Assembly: GCF_937129525.1 (NCBI RefSeq)
Contig: NZ_CAKZNK010000087.1
Span: forward strand, 1 to 64,000
Direction of reading: 5' to 3'
Source: an uncultured Chloroflexus sp.
GTDB taxonomy: Bacteria > Chloroflexota > Chloroflexia > Chloroflexales > Chloroflexaceae
Length of the DNA: 64,000 nucleotides
Shown: positions 48,101 through 56,194 of the stretch, one piece after another
How the letters are laid out: the number at the start of each line of letters is the position of its first letter
Numbering within the stretch: the stretch's first letter is position 1
Translations under genes and position numbers: made by a program
The notes under the pieces: model-generated
Told to the model about the DNA's origin: nothing
Databases searched by the model: none
Seen by the model: the letters and a program-made list of their open reading frames with translations, nothing else

Positions 48101-48983
48101 GTCTTGGCGTACCCCGCCGCACCTCTGGGAAAAACTCAAGCCCCTCGCCCAGGAGATGCGTCGGCATCCCACACCTGCGGAGAAGATGTTGTGGCAACAC
48201 CTGCGGGATAAGCAACTCTTGGGATACAAATTCCGGCGTCAGCACACCATTGGGCGCTTCATTGTGGATTTCTATTGCCGGGATGCAGGGCTGGTCATTG
48301 AGGTGGATGGGCCTATTCATCAATATACCGCAGAGGAAGACGCAATCCGCCAGGAGTTCCTGGAACGTCAGGGATTGCGCGTATTGCGTTTTACCAACGA
48401 CCAGGTCTTCACCGACCTAACGAGTGTGCTGGCCGCCATTGGCCGGGCCTTGAAAGAATCGTCGGTCTCCGTTACTCCGGAGCAGGTCTTCCATTACATC
48501 TACGCCGTGCTATACGCCCCAACCTATCGGGAGAAATACGCCGACTTCCTGCGCCGGGACTTCCCCCGCATCCCCTTCCCCGCCGACCCTGAACTCTTTG
48601 CGGAGCTGGCCGCCCTGGGCAAGAAACTGGTCGCCCTGCACCTGCTCCGTTCGCCCGACCACGATCCGCCCCTCGCCCACTTTGAGGGGACGGGGGATAA
48701 CCGCGTGGTCAACGTCGCCTACGACGCGGCAGCGAAGAAAGTCTCGATCAACGAGACCCAGTACTTTGCGCCGGTTGCCCCAGACGTGTGGGAGTACACC
48801 ATCGGCGGTTACCAGGTGTGTGAGAAATGGCTCAAAGACCGCCGGGGCCGGTCACTCACCCTGGACGACATCCGCGCCTACTGCCGCATCGTCACCGCCC
48901 TGGCGCGCACAATGGAGATTCAGGCGGAGATTGACAAGCTGTATCCGCGCGTGGAGCAAACGCTGCTATCTCTGAAAACCTGA
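48087..48983 (+). CDS. DUF559 (Vsr-like endonuclease fold) domain fused in frame to a type ISP RM C-terminal region
   Basis: DUF559 motifs 'RRHPTPAEKMLWQHLRDKQLLGYKFRRQHTIGRFIVDFYCRDAGLVIEVDGPIHQ...DAIRQEFLERQGLRVLRFTNDQV'; then 'VTPEQVFHYIYAVLYAP...'. True start could be an internal ATG near 48156. Confidence 0.82.
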   Translation: MWGEGSWRTPPHLWEKLKPLAQEMRRHPTPAEKMLWQHLRDKQLLGYKFRRQHTIGRFIVDFYCRDAGLVIEVDGPIHQYTAEEDAIRQEFLERQGLRVLRFTNDQVFTDLTSVLAAIGRALKESSVSVTPEQVFHYIYAVLYAPTYREKYADFLRRDFPRIPFPADPELFAELAALGKKLVALHLLRSPDHDPPLAHFEGTGDNRVVNVAYDAAAKKVSINETQYFAPVAPDVWEYTIGGYQVCEKWLKDRRGRSLTLDDIRAYCRIVTALARTMEIQAEIDKLYPRVEQTLLSLKT

Positions 48984-49341
48984 GCAGGATTGCCATTGCC
49001 CAACATGCCCATCCAGCCGACACGCTCCGCTTGCTGCGCTTGCTTCGCGCGCGACTGATGCCCAGCCTGGAGTATCGAGCAGCAGGCAATGTCAGCAGCG
49101 AGAGGTGAAAGGCTCGGCGAAAGGTGCAGGTACGCCAGGCTCTCAAGTTCGGCAGGACTATGGCGCAGCGCTTGCCATGGCCGGCCTGTGACGACGGTGA
49201 ACGGTTAGCGGGTGTTTTGGTAATAGTGTTGTGCTACCGTTGTGCTACAGTCATTGCGGAGTATGACAATATCGTTTGCGCTTTGCCAGAAGTGATAGGC
49301 GGGCTTGCAGACGGTGGGGTTTTGCTCCAGTCCGCATTGGC

Positions 49342-49402
49342 ACCCAACAAGCGATTCACCTGACGCCGCTGCGCGGCGCAGATGGAGCATATGCCGTTAG
49401 CC
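49342..49402. other. Integron attC-like site B (61 bp)
   Basis: ACCCAAC (RYYYAAC) at 49342, CGCCGC-TGC-GCGGCG central hairpin, GTTAGCC at 49396. Confidence 0.65.
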
Positions 49403-49422
49403 CGCTTATTTTAAGAAGACAT

Positions 49423-49874
49423 ATGATGTGTCGATTTTTTTCTGCGTTGTTTTTATTAGCATTGCTGGTAGTAATAAGCGGCTGCGGCTCCGCATACCCT
49501 GAACCTACTGAAATTAGCAGGAATACCATTGTGTATGAGATGAGATTATCCGCCTCAACAATGGTGGAGGCAAAGGAGACACAGACCAAATAGTAGCAAG
49601 AGATGTTGCAACAACTATTGAGTTTGGAGCAGGAATTGCTGCTGGATTTAAGTCCGTTGTAGAAGGAGCCATTTCTGCAAAGTACAGTGCGTATAGCAAC
49701 ACTTCAAAGAGTATCCGTGTAGTTGCACCCCCTGGAACGAATATGGAGTTTGTTTTGCGCTGGTTCTATGATGTGCGGGCCGGCAATGTGCAAATCAACG
49801 TACAGACCACGACATACGAAGTCCGAATACCGATTTCGGTCGAACAGATCTCAGCCCGAGATAGGGGTTGTTAA
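49423..49874 (+). pseudogene. Frameshifted cassette-borne lipoprotein gene
   Basis: Frame 1 MMCRFFSALFLLALLVVISGCGSAYPEPTEISRNTIVYE, continuing in frame 0 as IIRLNNGGGKGDTDQIVARDVATTIEFGAGIAAGFKSVVEG...ISARDRGC*; frame restored by removing one TGAGA copy. Confidence 0.7.
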
Positions 49875-50355
49875 ATATTGCCCTCTTAACCTACACAGAG
49901 CGCCAGCGCAGTCCATACTACTTCACGACCATACTTTACAAACTGACGGCTCATTTCGCGAGCACAAGTTAACGCCAATTGCAAGTACAGGAATCATAGC
50001 CCAGGGGACATATTGTGGCGGAATAGCCCCATTTGACGAAACAGAAACCTCGCAAAATCTTAATATTCAGCAAATAAGACTTGAAGAAATTTCAAATAGA
50101 TGTAACCACTATCCTTAACATAGAAAAATCTAACTTTTCTTCTATAAAGACATCGCTATCCATAAAAAAGTTTTTAGAACAACAAACAAATCAATAGAGA
50201 AACATGGTTATGTTTTTGATATGCATATCAATACAGGAGACAAAAAATTTTTTAACACACTTTGAACCATCAAAATCCATATAGTTTTAGATCTAGACTT
50301 ATATTATCATTGTGATAGTTACTGCTATCTTGGCAACTGCAAATAATATCAAGCG

Positions 50356-50427
50356 GGCTAACTCTCACTTGCGCCTGACACCGCCGCGCTACGCTTCGCG
50401 GCACGGATGAAACGCAAGCGGTTAGGC
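50356..50427. other. Integron attC-like site A (72 bp)
   Basis: GGCTAAC (50356), CTTGCG (50368) paired with CGCAAG (50413), GCCGCG/CGCGGC inner stem, GTTAGGC (50421-50427). Confidence 0.75.
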
Positions 50428-50483
50428 GCCAGAGAGTGTTTGGCGTCAAGACATACCATCTCAGCGTATTGAGGTGTACAGGT

Positions 50484-50759
50484 ATGAAACTGTTGAAGCG
50501 AATTTTCAGATCTCAGGAAAACAATCTTGTTGTCTGTTTTCGAGTTCAGAACTATGCAGAGATGTGCCAGCGCGACGCAAAAGCAATCCTGAAACTAGAG
50601 CACAATCTTGTAGAATCAGGAGCAATTTCTGCCAAAATTGACGTTCCATCAAAACTCTGTTGCGTAACAATTACGGATCCAACCGTGAAGCCCGAAGACA
50701 TCCGGCAAGTATTGGAAACGCTCGGCTCCCGCGTTATGCCCGAAATCAGGGAGGCGTAA
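50484..50759 (+). CDS. Small hypothetical protein (91 aa), cassette-associated
   Basis: MKLLKRIFRSQENNLVVCFRVQNYAEMCQRDAKAILKLEHNLVESGAISAKIDVPSKLCC...; begins 56 nt after the attC A core site. Confidence 0.6.
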   Translation: MKLLKRIFRSQENNLVVCFRVQNYAEMCQRDAKAILKLEHNLVESGAISAKIDVPSKLCCVTITDPTVKPEDIRQVLETLGSRVMPEIREA

Positions 50760-51005
50760 ATTGACATGAGCAAGCTTACCCGTAAGACTTTTTGAAGATA
50801 GGGCAGCAAACCCGGCAAGCCTCACTGCCAACCAATGCTTCCCCCCGACTCACCCACTACAACCTGCGACCGTTCTTGCCGTCCCGACTACCATAGACCA
50901 GTCAGCGGAACTTCTGTATTTGACTGGCGAGTAATCAGCCGCTCAGATCGAATGAGATTAATAGCGCTCTCGCTCGCGAGAGCATGAACACGCAGGAACT
51001 CTCGA

Positions 51006-52076
51006 TCAGGGATTAACGCCATGACCGGCGGTGATGTGGCTGAGGTCGATTGTGCCACCGCGCAACACAAAACCGCCTGAGAAGGGATTTTCAGCCAGAA
51101 AGAGCGGTGTATCGAGATCGACAAAGCGGAAGCCACCCAGACCGGCAGCAACATGCGCTGACATAGTCATCGCGAGAATCGATTCAACCATCCCGCCAAT
51201 CATCAGTCCTAATCCGGCAGCGCGCGCAATTGCCGCAATCTCTAACGCTTCCACCACCCCGGTCTTCATCAACTTAATATTGATCACTTGAGCTGCCCGC
51301 TCAAACGCAATCCGCAACACATGTGCCGCGCTGGAAGCCGTCTCATCGGCAGCAATCGGCACGCCGCTCCACCGCGCCAACTGCCGCATCCCTTCCCAAT
51401 CGTCAGCCGGTACCGGTTGTTCAACCAGAGCCGGCACAATCTGCTGCAGGCATAACGCTCCCAGCAACTCCAGTGTCGTCTCGGCGGTCAATCCGCCATT
51501 GCCGTCGAGAATCAACGGCGCGTCGGGTGCCACCGCCCGGATCGCTGTAATGCGCGCCAGATCGTGTTGTAGATCACTGCCGCCGATCTTAACCTTGATC
51601 TGGCGAATACCACGGTCAAGAATATCGAGCGCAGCCAGTGCCGCTTCCTCTACCGTACCGGTGGTGATGGTCATATCGGTTTCCAGCGTTTGGCCGGCGC
51701 CACCGAAGAAGACGTACAGCGGGATACCGTAGTGGCGCGTCAGCGCATCGAGCACTGCCGTCTCGATGGCGCAACGAGCCGATCCGCTTGCCCCGATCCG
51801 CTCGCGCAACAGGTCGGCAATCGCTCGCCACTCGCGCGCGTCTGCCCCTTCAATTGCCGTTCGCACCGACTCGATTGCCGCTTGTGCTCCGGCCTGCGTC
51901 TCGCCGTTGAAAGCGGGGAAAGGAGCAGCCTCACCGTAGCCCCGCACCCCATTTGCGAGTTCCACCGTAACCAGCAAATTACGGGCGATCTCCTGCGCGC
52001 CACCGGCAATGCCAAACGGACTGCGCAGCGGAATATCGAGCGGAGCGACATCGAGCGCGCGGATCACGGTATCCAT
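51006..52076 (-). CDS. Enolase-superfamily dipeptide epimerase (L-Ala-D/L-Glu epimerase-like)
   Basis: 'IRQIKVKIGGSDLQHDLARITAIRAVAPDAPLILDGNGGL', 'VPIAADETASSA', 'INIKLMKTGVVEA'. Confidence 0.85.
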   Translation of the reverse strand: MDTVIRALDVAPLDIPLRSPFGIAGGAQEIARNLLVTVELANGVRGYGEAAPFPAFNGETQAGAQAAIESVRTAIEGADAREWRAIADLLRERIGASGSARCAIETAVLDALTRHYGIPLYVFFGGAGQTLETDMTITTGTVEEAALAALDILDRGIRQIKVKIGGSDLQHDLARITAIRAVAPDAPLILDGNGGLTAETTLELLGALCLQQIVPALVEQPVPADDWEGMRQLARWSGVPIAADETASSAAHVLRIAFERAAQVINIKLMKTGVVEALEIAAIARAAGLGLMIGGMVESILAMTMSAHVAAGLGGFRFVDLDTPLFLAENPFSGGFVLRGGTIDLSHITAGHGVNP

Positions 52077-52118
52077 AGCTTCCTCGCTGCACGTTCATAT
52101 CACCCAGACCCAACAATC

Positions 52119-53060
52119 TTACTTCCTGGCGTGGGAACGACGCAAATAGATGGTAATCGTCACCAGCACGATACCTGCGCCCAACACTTGCCAGACACTT
52201 TGCAACTGCTCACCGAGCAACAATGCTGCCAGCGCCAGCGCACTGATCAGACGCCAGCCCATCGTGCTGCTGACCATTGGCGCGCCAAGCTGGCGCAAGG
52301 CCACAATCTGGCCAAGATTGGCGCCAAGCAGCACAAACACGATGAAAGCGGCAAAGACTGCCCAATCGAACGGGCCGATAACGGTAAACTGCTGCCACGG
52401 CTCACTTAAGAGCAGACTCATCGCGCCACAGGTCACGGTGAGCGCAATCAGTTGGATCAGCAGCATTGCTTCTGCCCGCACGTGACCGGTGCCGGTCGCG
52501 CGCGGTATCAAGATCATGTACAATGCCAGCGCGCAGGCCGAGACGAAGGCGATGGCAATGCCGATCAGATCGCTACCGGTGAGGCGCAACATGGCGCCAC
52601 TGCTCAGATCACCGCTCATCATCAGCAACGAACCGAAGATCGAGAGACCGATAGCCGGCAGCGTAAACGGTGGCAACCGTTCACGAAAGAACACCTTACT
52701 CATCAACGCGACAATGAGCGGGGTTAGCAACGTAATCAGTTGCACATAGATCGCCAGCGTGAAGCGCGCCGAGGTGAGGTTGGTCATCGCCCGCGCGCTG
52801 ACTACCAGCGCGAAAAGCCAGATGATCGGTGTTAACCACACGCGCCGATCGAGATGGCGATAGGCAAAGGGCAGGTAGATGAGCAGTGCAATCGCGTTGC
52901 CGAGAGCGAGAATAGCCATGCTGGGCAGATGGCTAATCGTTTGCAGATAGCGAGCCAGTACGGGATAGGCGCCCCAGCCGGTATGGGCAAAGAGGGCAAC
53001 AATCAGCCATGTCCACGTAACACCGGCCCGGGTTGCGGTAGCGGCAGATGAATTACTCAT
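52119..53060 (-). CDS. DMT/EamA family transporter
   Basis: About 10 TM helices with two EamA-like halves. Confidence 0.82.
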   Translation of the reverse strand: MSNSSAATATRAGVTWTWLIVALFAHTGWGAYPVLARYLQTISHLPSMAILALGNAIALLIYLPFAYRHLDRRVWLTPIIWLFALVVSARAMTNLTSARFTLAIYVQLITLLTPLIVALMSKVFFRERLPPFTLPAIGLSIFGSLLMMSGDLSSGAMLRLTGSDLIGIAIAFVSACALALYMILIPRATGTGHVRAEAMLLIQLIALTVTCGAMSLLLSEPWQQFTVIGPFDWAVFAAFIVFVLLGANLGQIVALRQLGAPMVSSTMGWRLISALALAALLLGEQLQSVWQVLGAGIVLVTITIYLRRSHARK

Positions 53061-53129
53061 GGCGAGTATTATAGCAAAAGTTGACTAAGCTAAAAATGTC
53101 TTTATGCCTGTCTGTCCGGGAGAACGCCT

Positions 53130-55568
53130 ATGCCTGTTCAGCTCGCCGATCTGATTGCCGCTGGTGGCACTCTGGTTGGAACTGCTTTTACCGATAGCTT
53201 CACCGATTGGAGTTATGACTCGCGGTTGACCGCCGCCGGCGAATGCTTTATCGCCCTCCGCACTGCCCGCGCTGACGGTCACGACTACATCCCGGCGGCG
53301 CTGGCCGCCGGAGCGCGTGGCGTGTTGTGCAGTCGCCCACCACGCGCTGACATCAACGCAACCGTCATTGTCTGCCCTGATCCGCAGACGCTCCTGCTGC
53401 GCTGGGCCAGTCAGCGCCTGCGCTCATTGCAACCAACCGTTATTGCAGTTACCGGCGGCATCGGCAAGACGTTAGCCCGCCGCGCGATTGCAGCCGTACT
53501 GGCAACCCGGCACCCCACCTTTCAAAGCCGGCGCAATTTTAACTCGCTGCTCGGTCTGCCAATTTCGCTCGCCCGCCTCCGCGACGATGACCGCTACGCA
53601 GTGCTCGAATTCGCCGGCGAGCACCTGGCTCCCCTGGCGGCAGCCTTTCCGCCGAGCCTGGCCGTCATCACGCCGGCAGCCGATCCCGGGATGGCAACGT
53701 TGCTGGCAGCGCAAGGAGCCAGTGTGCTCATCGCGACCGACAACTTTCACTACGCCGGCGCAGGCGGGATCGAGATCCAGGCCACAGCGATTGAATACGG
53801 ACGCCACGGCGTTACCTTCATCGCTCAGGGCAGTGGGATCAGATTGCCAATCGCTACTCCCTTGCTCGGCCCGCCGGGTGTGGCTGCGGCACTGGCGGCA
53901 GTTGCCACCGGCCTGGCCTGCGGTATCGCGCCATCAGCTATATCGCAGGCCTTGACCCAATTGACTACCCCTGCCGGACGTTTGCGACCCTTGCCGGGAT
54001 CACGCGGCGAAACCATCCTTGATGATAGCTTCAATGCCACGCTCCCGGCTATGATCGCTGCCTTGCAAACTCTGGCCGCATTGCCTGCGCAACGACGCAT
54101 TGCCGTGCTGGGAACACCTGCCGAGCTACCGGCTATCGATCCTACGCCGATGTTGATCGACCTGGGCACGCAAGCGGCGCGGAGCGCCGATTACCTGATC
54201 TTTAAAGGCATCGGCGCGGCGACGATGGCACATGCAGCGCGAGCAGCCAATCCCAATGCAGCCATCCATATCGTTGACACCAATAGCGCCGCCCGCGCCG
54301 CCCTTCCACATGACCGCGCTGCCGCCGATCTGATACTGGTATCAGGCGGCGCAGGCGAACGCCTCGAACAGATCATTGCGCCGCTGCTGGCGCCCGATCA
54401 TCCGCCAGAACATTATCTCATGCGGCAAGAACCGGCCTGGCGCAGCGCGCGGATCGGCGATCCCGGTCGGCCCACATGGGTTCATCTCGATCTCACTGCC
54501 ATCGCCGATAATATCCGCCTTCTGCGCGCCCACGCTGGCGTGCCTCTTATGGTTGTCCTCAAAGGTGATGGCTACGGCCATAGCGCGGCGCGGGTAGGAA
54601 GAGCCGCCCTTGCCGCTGGCGCCGACATGCTGGCCGTCGCCACACTCGGCGAAGGACGGGCATTACGCGCCCAGGGTATCAACGCGCCGATCCTCGTCTT
54701 GGGGTACACCCCGCCATGGCAGGCCGCCGACGCAATCCGCCTCGACCTGATGGTGACCCTCTTTGATGACGACACGGCCCAGGCTCTCAATGCCGCTGCG
54801 CGCGAACTCGGCCAGCGCGCGCGCGTCCATGTCAAAGTCGATACCGGTATGGCCCGTCTCGGGCTGTCGGTCACGGAAGCAGGCCCTTTCCTTGCGCGCC
54901 TCAGTGACCTTCCCGGCATTGAACCAGTAGGTATCTACACGCACTTTGCCCGCGCCGACGAGGCCGATCCTGCGCCAACTGAACGCCAGATAGCCAGATT
55001 TCAGACGGCGCTCAACGAAATTACTGGCGCCGGCCTGCGACCACCAATCGTGCATGCAGCCAATAGCGCCGCTACCTTACGATTCCCGGCAGCCCGATTC
55101 GATATGGTCAGACCCGGGCTGGCCTGCTATGGTCTCGCGCCCAGTCCAGCTTCGCCACTTCTACCCGGCATGCGCCCTGCGCTCAGCTTCTACAGCGAGG
55201 TGGCGCAAGTCCGCGAACACCCGGCAGGAACACCGATCTCGTATGGCGGCGTGTACGTCACCTCGCGACCTTCCCGCATTGCCACTATTCCGGTCGGTTA
55301 TGCCGACGGTTTGCGCCGCTCGCCGCCATGGCGCTTTGTGCTCATTCGTGGTCGCCGCGCGCCAATTGTCGGTCGAATCTGCATGGACTACGCGATGGTT
55401 GATGTCACCGACATCCCTGGTGTGCAACGGGGCGACGCGGTGACAATCATCGGCCGTCAGGGTGACGACGAAATTGGGGTGGATGAAATTGCCGGTTGGT
55501 TAGGAACAATCAGCTATGAGGTACTCACCGGTATTTTGCCGCGTGTGCCACGCGAGGTTGGATGGTGA
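53130..55568 (+). CDS. MurF-like / alanine racemase fusion
   Basis: MurF-like half with 'TGGIGKTLARRAI' and 'DDSFNATLPAM'; Alr half with PLP lysine region 'MVVLKGDGYGHSA' and 'PISYGGVYVTSRPSRIATIPVGYADG'. Confidence 0.88.
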   Translation: MPVQLADLIAAGGTLVGTAFTDSFTDWSYDSRLTAAGECFIALRTARADGHDYIPAALAAGARGVLCSRPPRADINATVIVCPDPQTLLLRWASQRLRSLQPTVIAVTGGIGKTLARRAIAAVLATRHPTFQSRRNFNSLLGLPISLARLRDDDRYAVLEFAGEHLAPLAAAFPPSLAVITPAADPGMATLLAAQGASVLIATDNFHYAGAGGIEIQATAIEYGRHGVTFIAQGSGIRLPIATPLLGPPGVAAALAAVATGLACGIAPSAISQALTQLTTPAGRLRPLPGSRGETILDDSFNATLPAMIAALQTLAALPAQRRIAVLGTPAELPAIDPTPMLIDLGTQAARSADYLIFKGIGAATMAHAARAANPNAAIHIVDTNSAARAALPHDRAAADLILVSGGAGERLEQIIAPLLAPDHPPEHYLMRQEPAWRSARIGDPGRPTWVHLDLTAIADNIRLLRAHAGVPLMVVLKGDGYGHSAARVGRAALAAGADMLAVATLGEGRALRAQGINAPILVLGYTPPWQAADAIRLDLMVTLFDDDTAQALNAAARELGQRARVHVKVDTGMARLGLSVTEAGPFLARLSDLPGIEPVGIYTHFARADEADPAPTERQIARFQTALNEITGAGLRPPIVHAANSAATLRFPAARFDMVRPGLACYGLAPSPASPLLPGMRPALSFYSEVAQVREHPAGTPISYGGVYVTSRPSRIATIPVGYADGLRRSPPWRFVLIRGRRAPIVGRICMDYAMVDVTDIPGVQRGDAVTIIGRQGDDEIGVDEIAGWLGTISYEVLTGILPRVPREVGW

Positions 55569-55585
55569 AGCTTGCGCGACATAAG

Positions 55586-55615
55586 TTGGCAAAACCTGAC
55601 AATCTATGCTATAAT
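55586..55615 (+). promoter_or_regulatory. Sigma70-type promoter for rpsO
   Basis: TTGGCA - 18 bp - TATAAT. Confidence 0.7.
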
Positions 55616-55686
55616 ATCGACAACTTTGAATGCAGGAACGCCGGGCTGCGCCGGCCCGCGCGCGATTACGCGAGGAGGAACCACTC

Positions 55687-55956
55687 GTGGCGCTTGAAAA
55701 AGAGGAAAAGTCGCAAATTATCAACGGGTATCAAATTCACGAGAGTGATACCGGTTCGCCCGAAGTTCAAGTTGCTCTTCTAACTGAGCGCATCAATCAA
55801 CTGATTGAGCACCTGCGCGTCCACTCCCACGACCACCATTCGCGGCGTGGCCTGCTCAAGCTAGTCGGGCGACGGCGACGACTGCTCAACTATCTGCAGT
55901 CTAAGGATCGTGAACGTTATCGTAGCCTGATTAATCGCCTCGGTCTGCGCCGCTAA
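55687..55956 (+). CDS. rpsO: 30S ribosomal protein S15 (GTG start)
   Basis: '[53 protein letters not shown]'; GAGGAGG just upstream. Confidence 0.97.
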   Translation: MALEKEEKSQIINGYQIHESDTGSPEVQVALLTERINQLIEHLRVHSHDHHSRRGLLKLVGRRRRLLNYLQSKDRERYRSLINRLGLRR

Positions 55957-55995
55957 GTATGGTAGGGGCAACCGTCGGTATGAAATAAGGTCGAG

Positions 55996-56030
55996 GAGGG
56001 CGCCAGCGGTATTCGCCGCGCGGCGCTCTT
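55996..56030 (+). terminator. Hairpin between rpsO and pnp
   Basis: GAGGGCGCC...GGCGCTCTTT stem followed by a short T-run. Confidence 0.55.
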
Positions 56031-56194
56031 TGCTTGTCAGTGGTCTGGCGCGGTGGTTCGGGATTGGCGCGTGCGAATGATACCCTCGTGCGCATACGCC
56101 AGTGCCGAACTCCGCGCCCCGGCTGCCAGCGCAGCCGTAGTTTGGTTTTGAGCGGGCGAGTAATGCCCATTCTGGTCAGGAGTAGCAAGCACGT

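Larger units (their letters stand above)
47845..48983 (+). pseudogene. C-terminal remnant of a type ISP restriction-modification gene, interrupted by a DUF559 insertion
   Basis: Frame 1 'DYHFPLYLYPEAERKDLFSDQEPQGRRPNLKPDLLAVLQKAY' up to about 47985; family motif resumes in another frame at about 48471 as 'VTPEQVFHYIYAVLYAPTYREKYADFLRRDFPRIPFP'. Confidence 0.75.

Noticed and set aside
49124-49390. ORFs 49124-49363 (+) and 49205-49390 (-)
   Set aside because: They run into attC-like site B; tails such as 'APNKRFT' are translated attC sequence, and no domain is recognisable.
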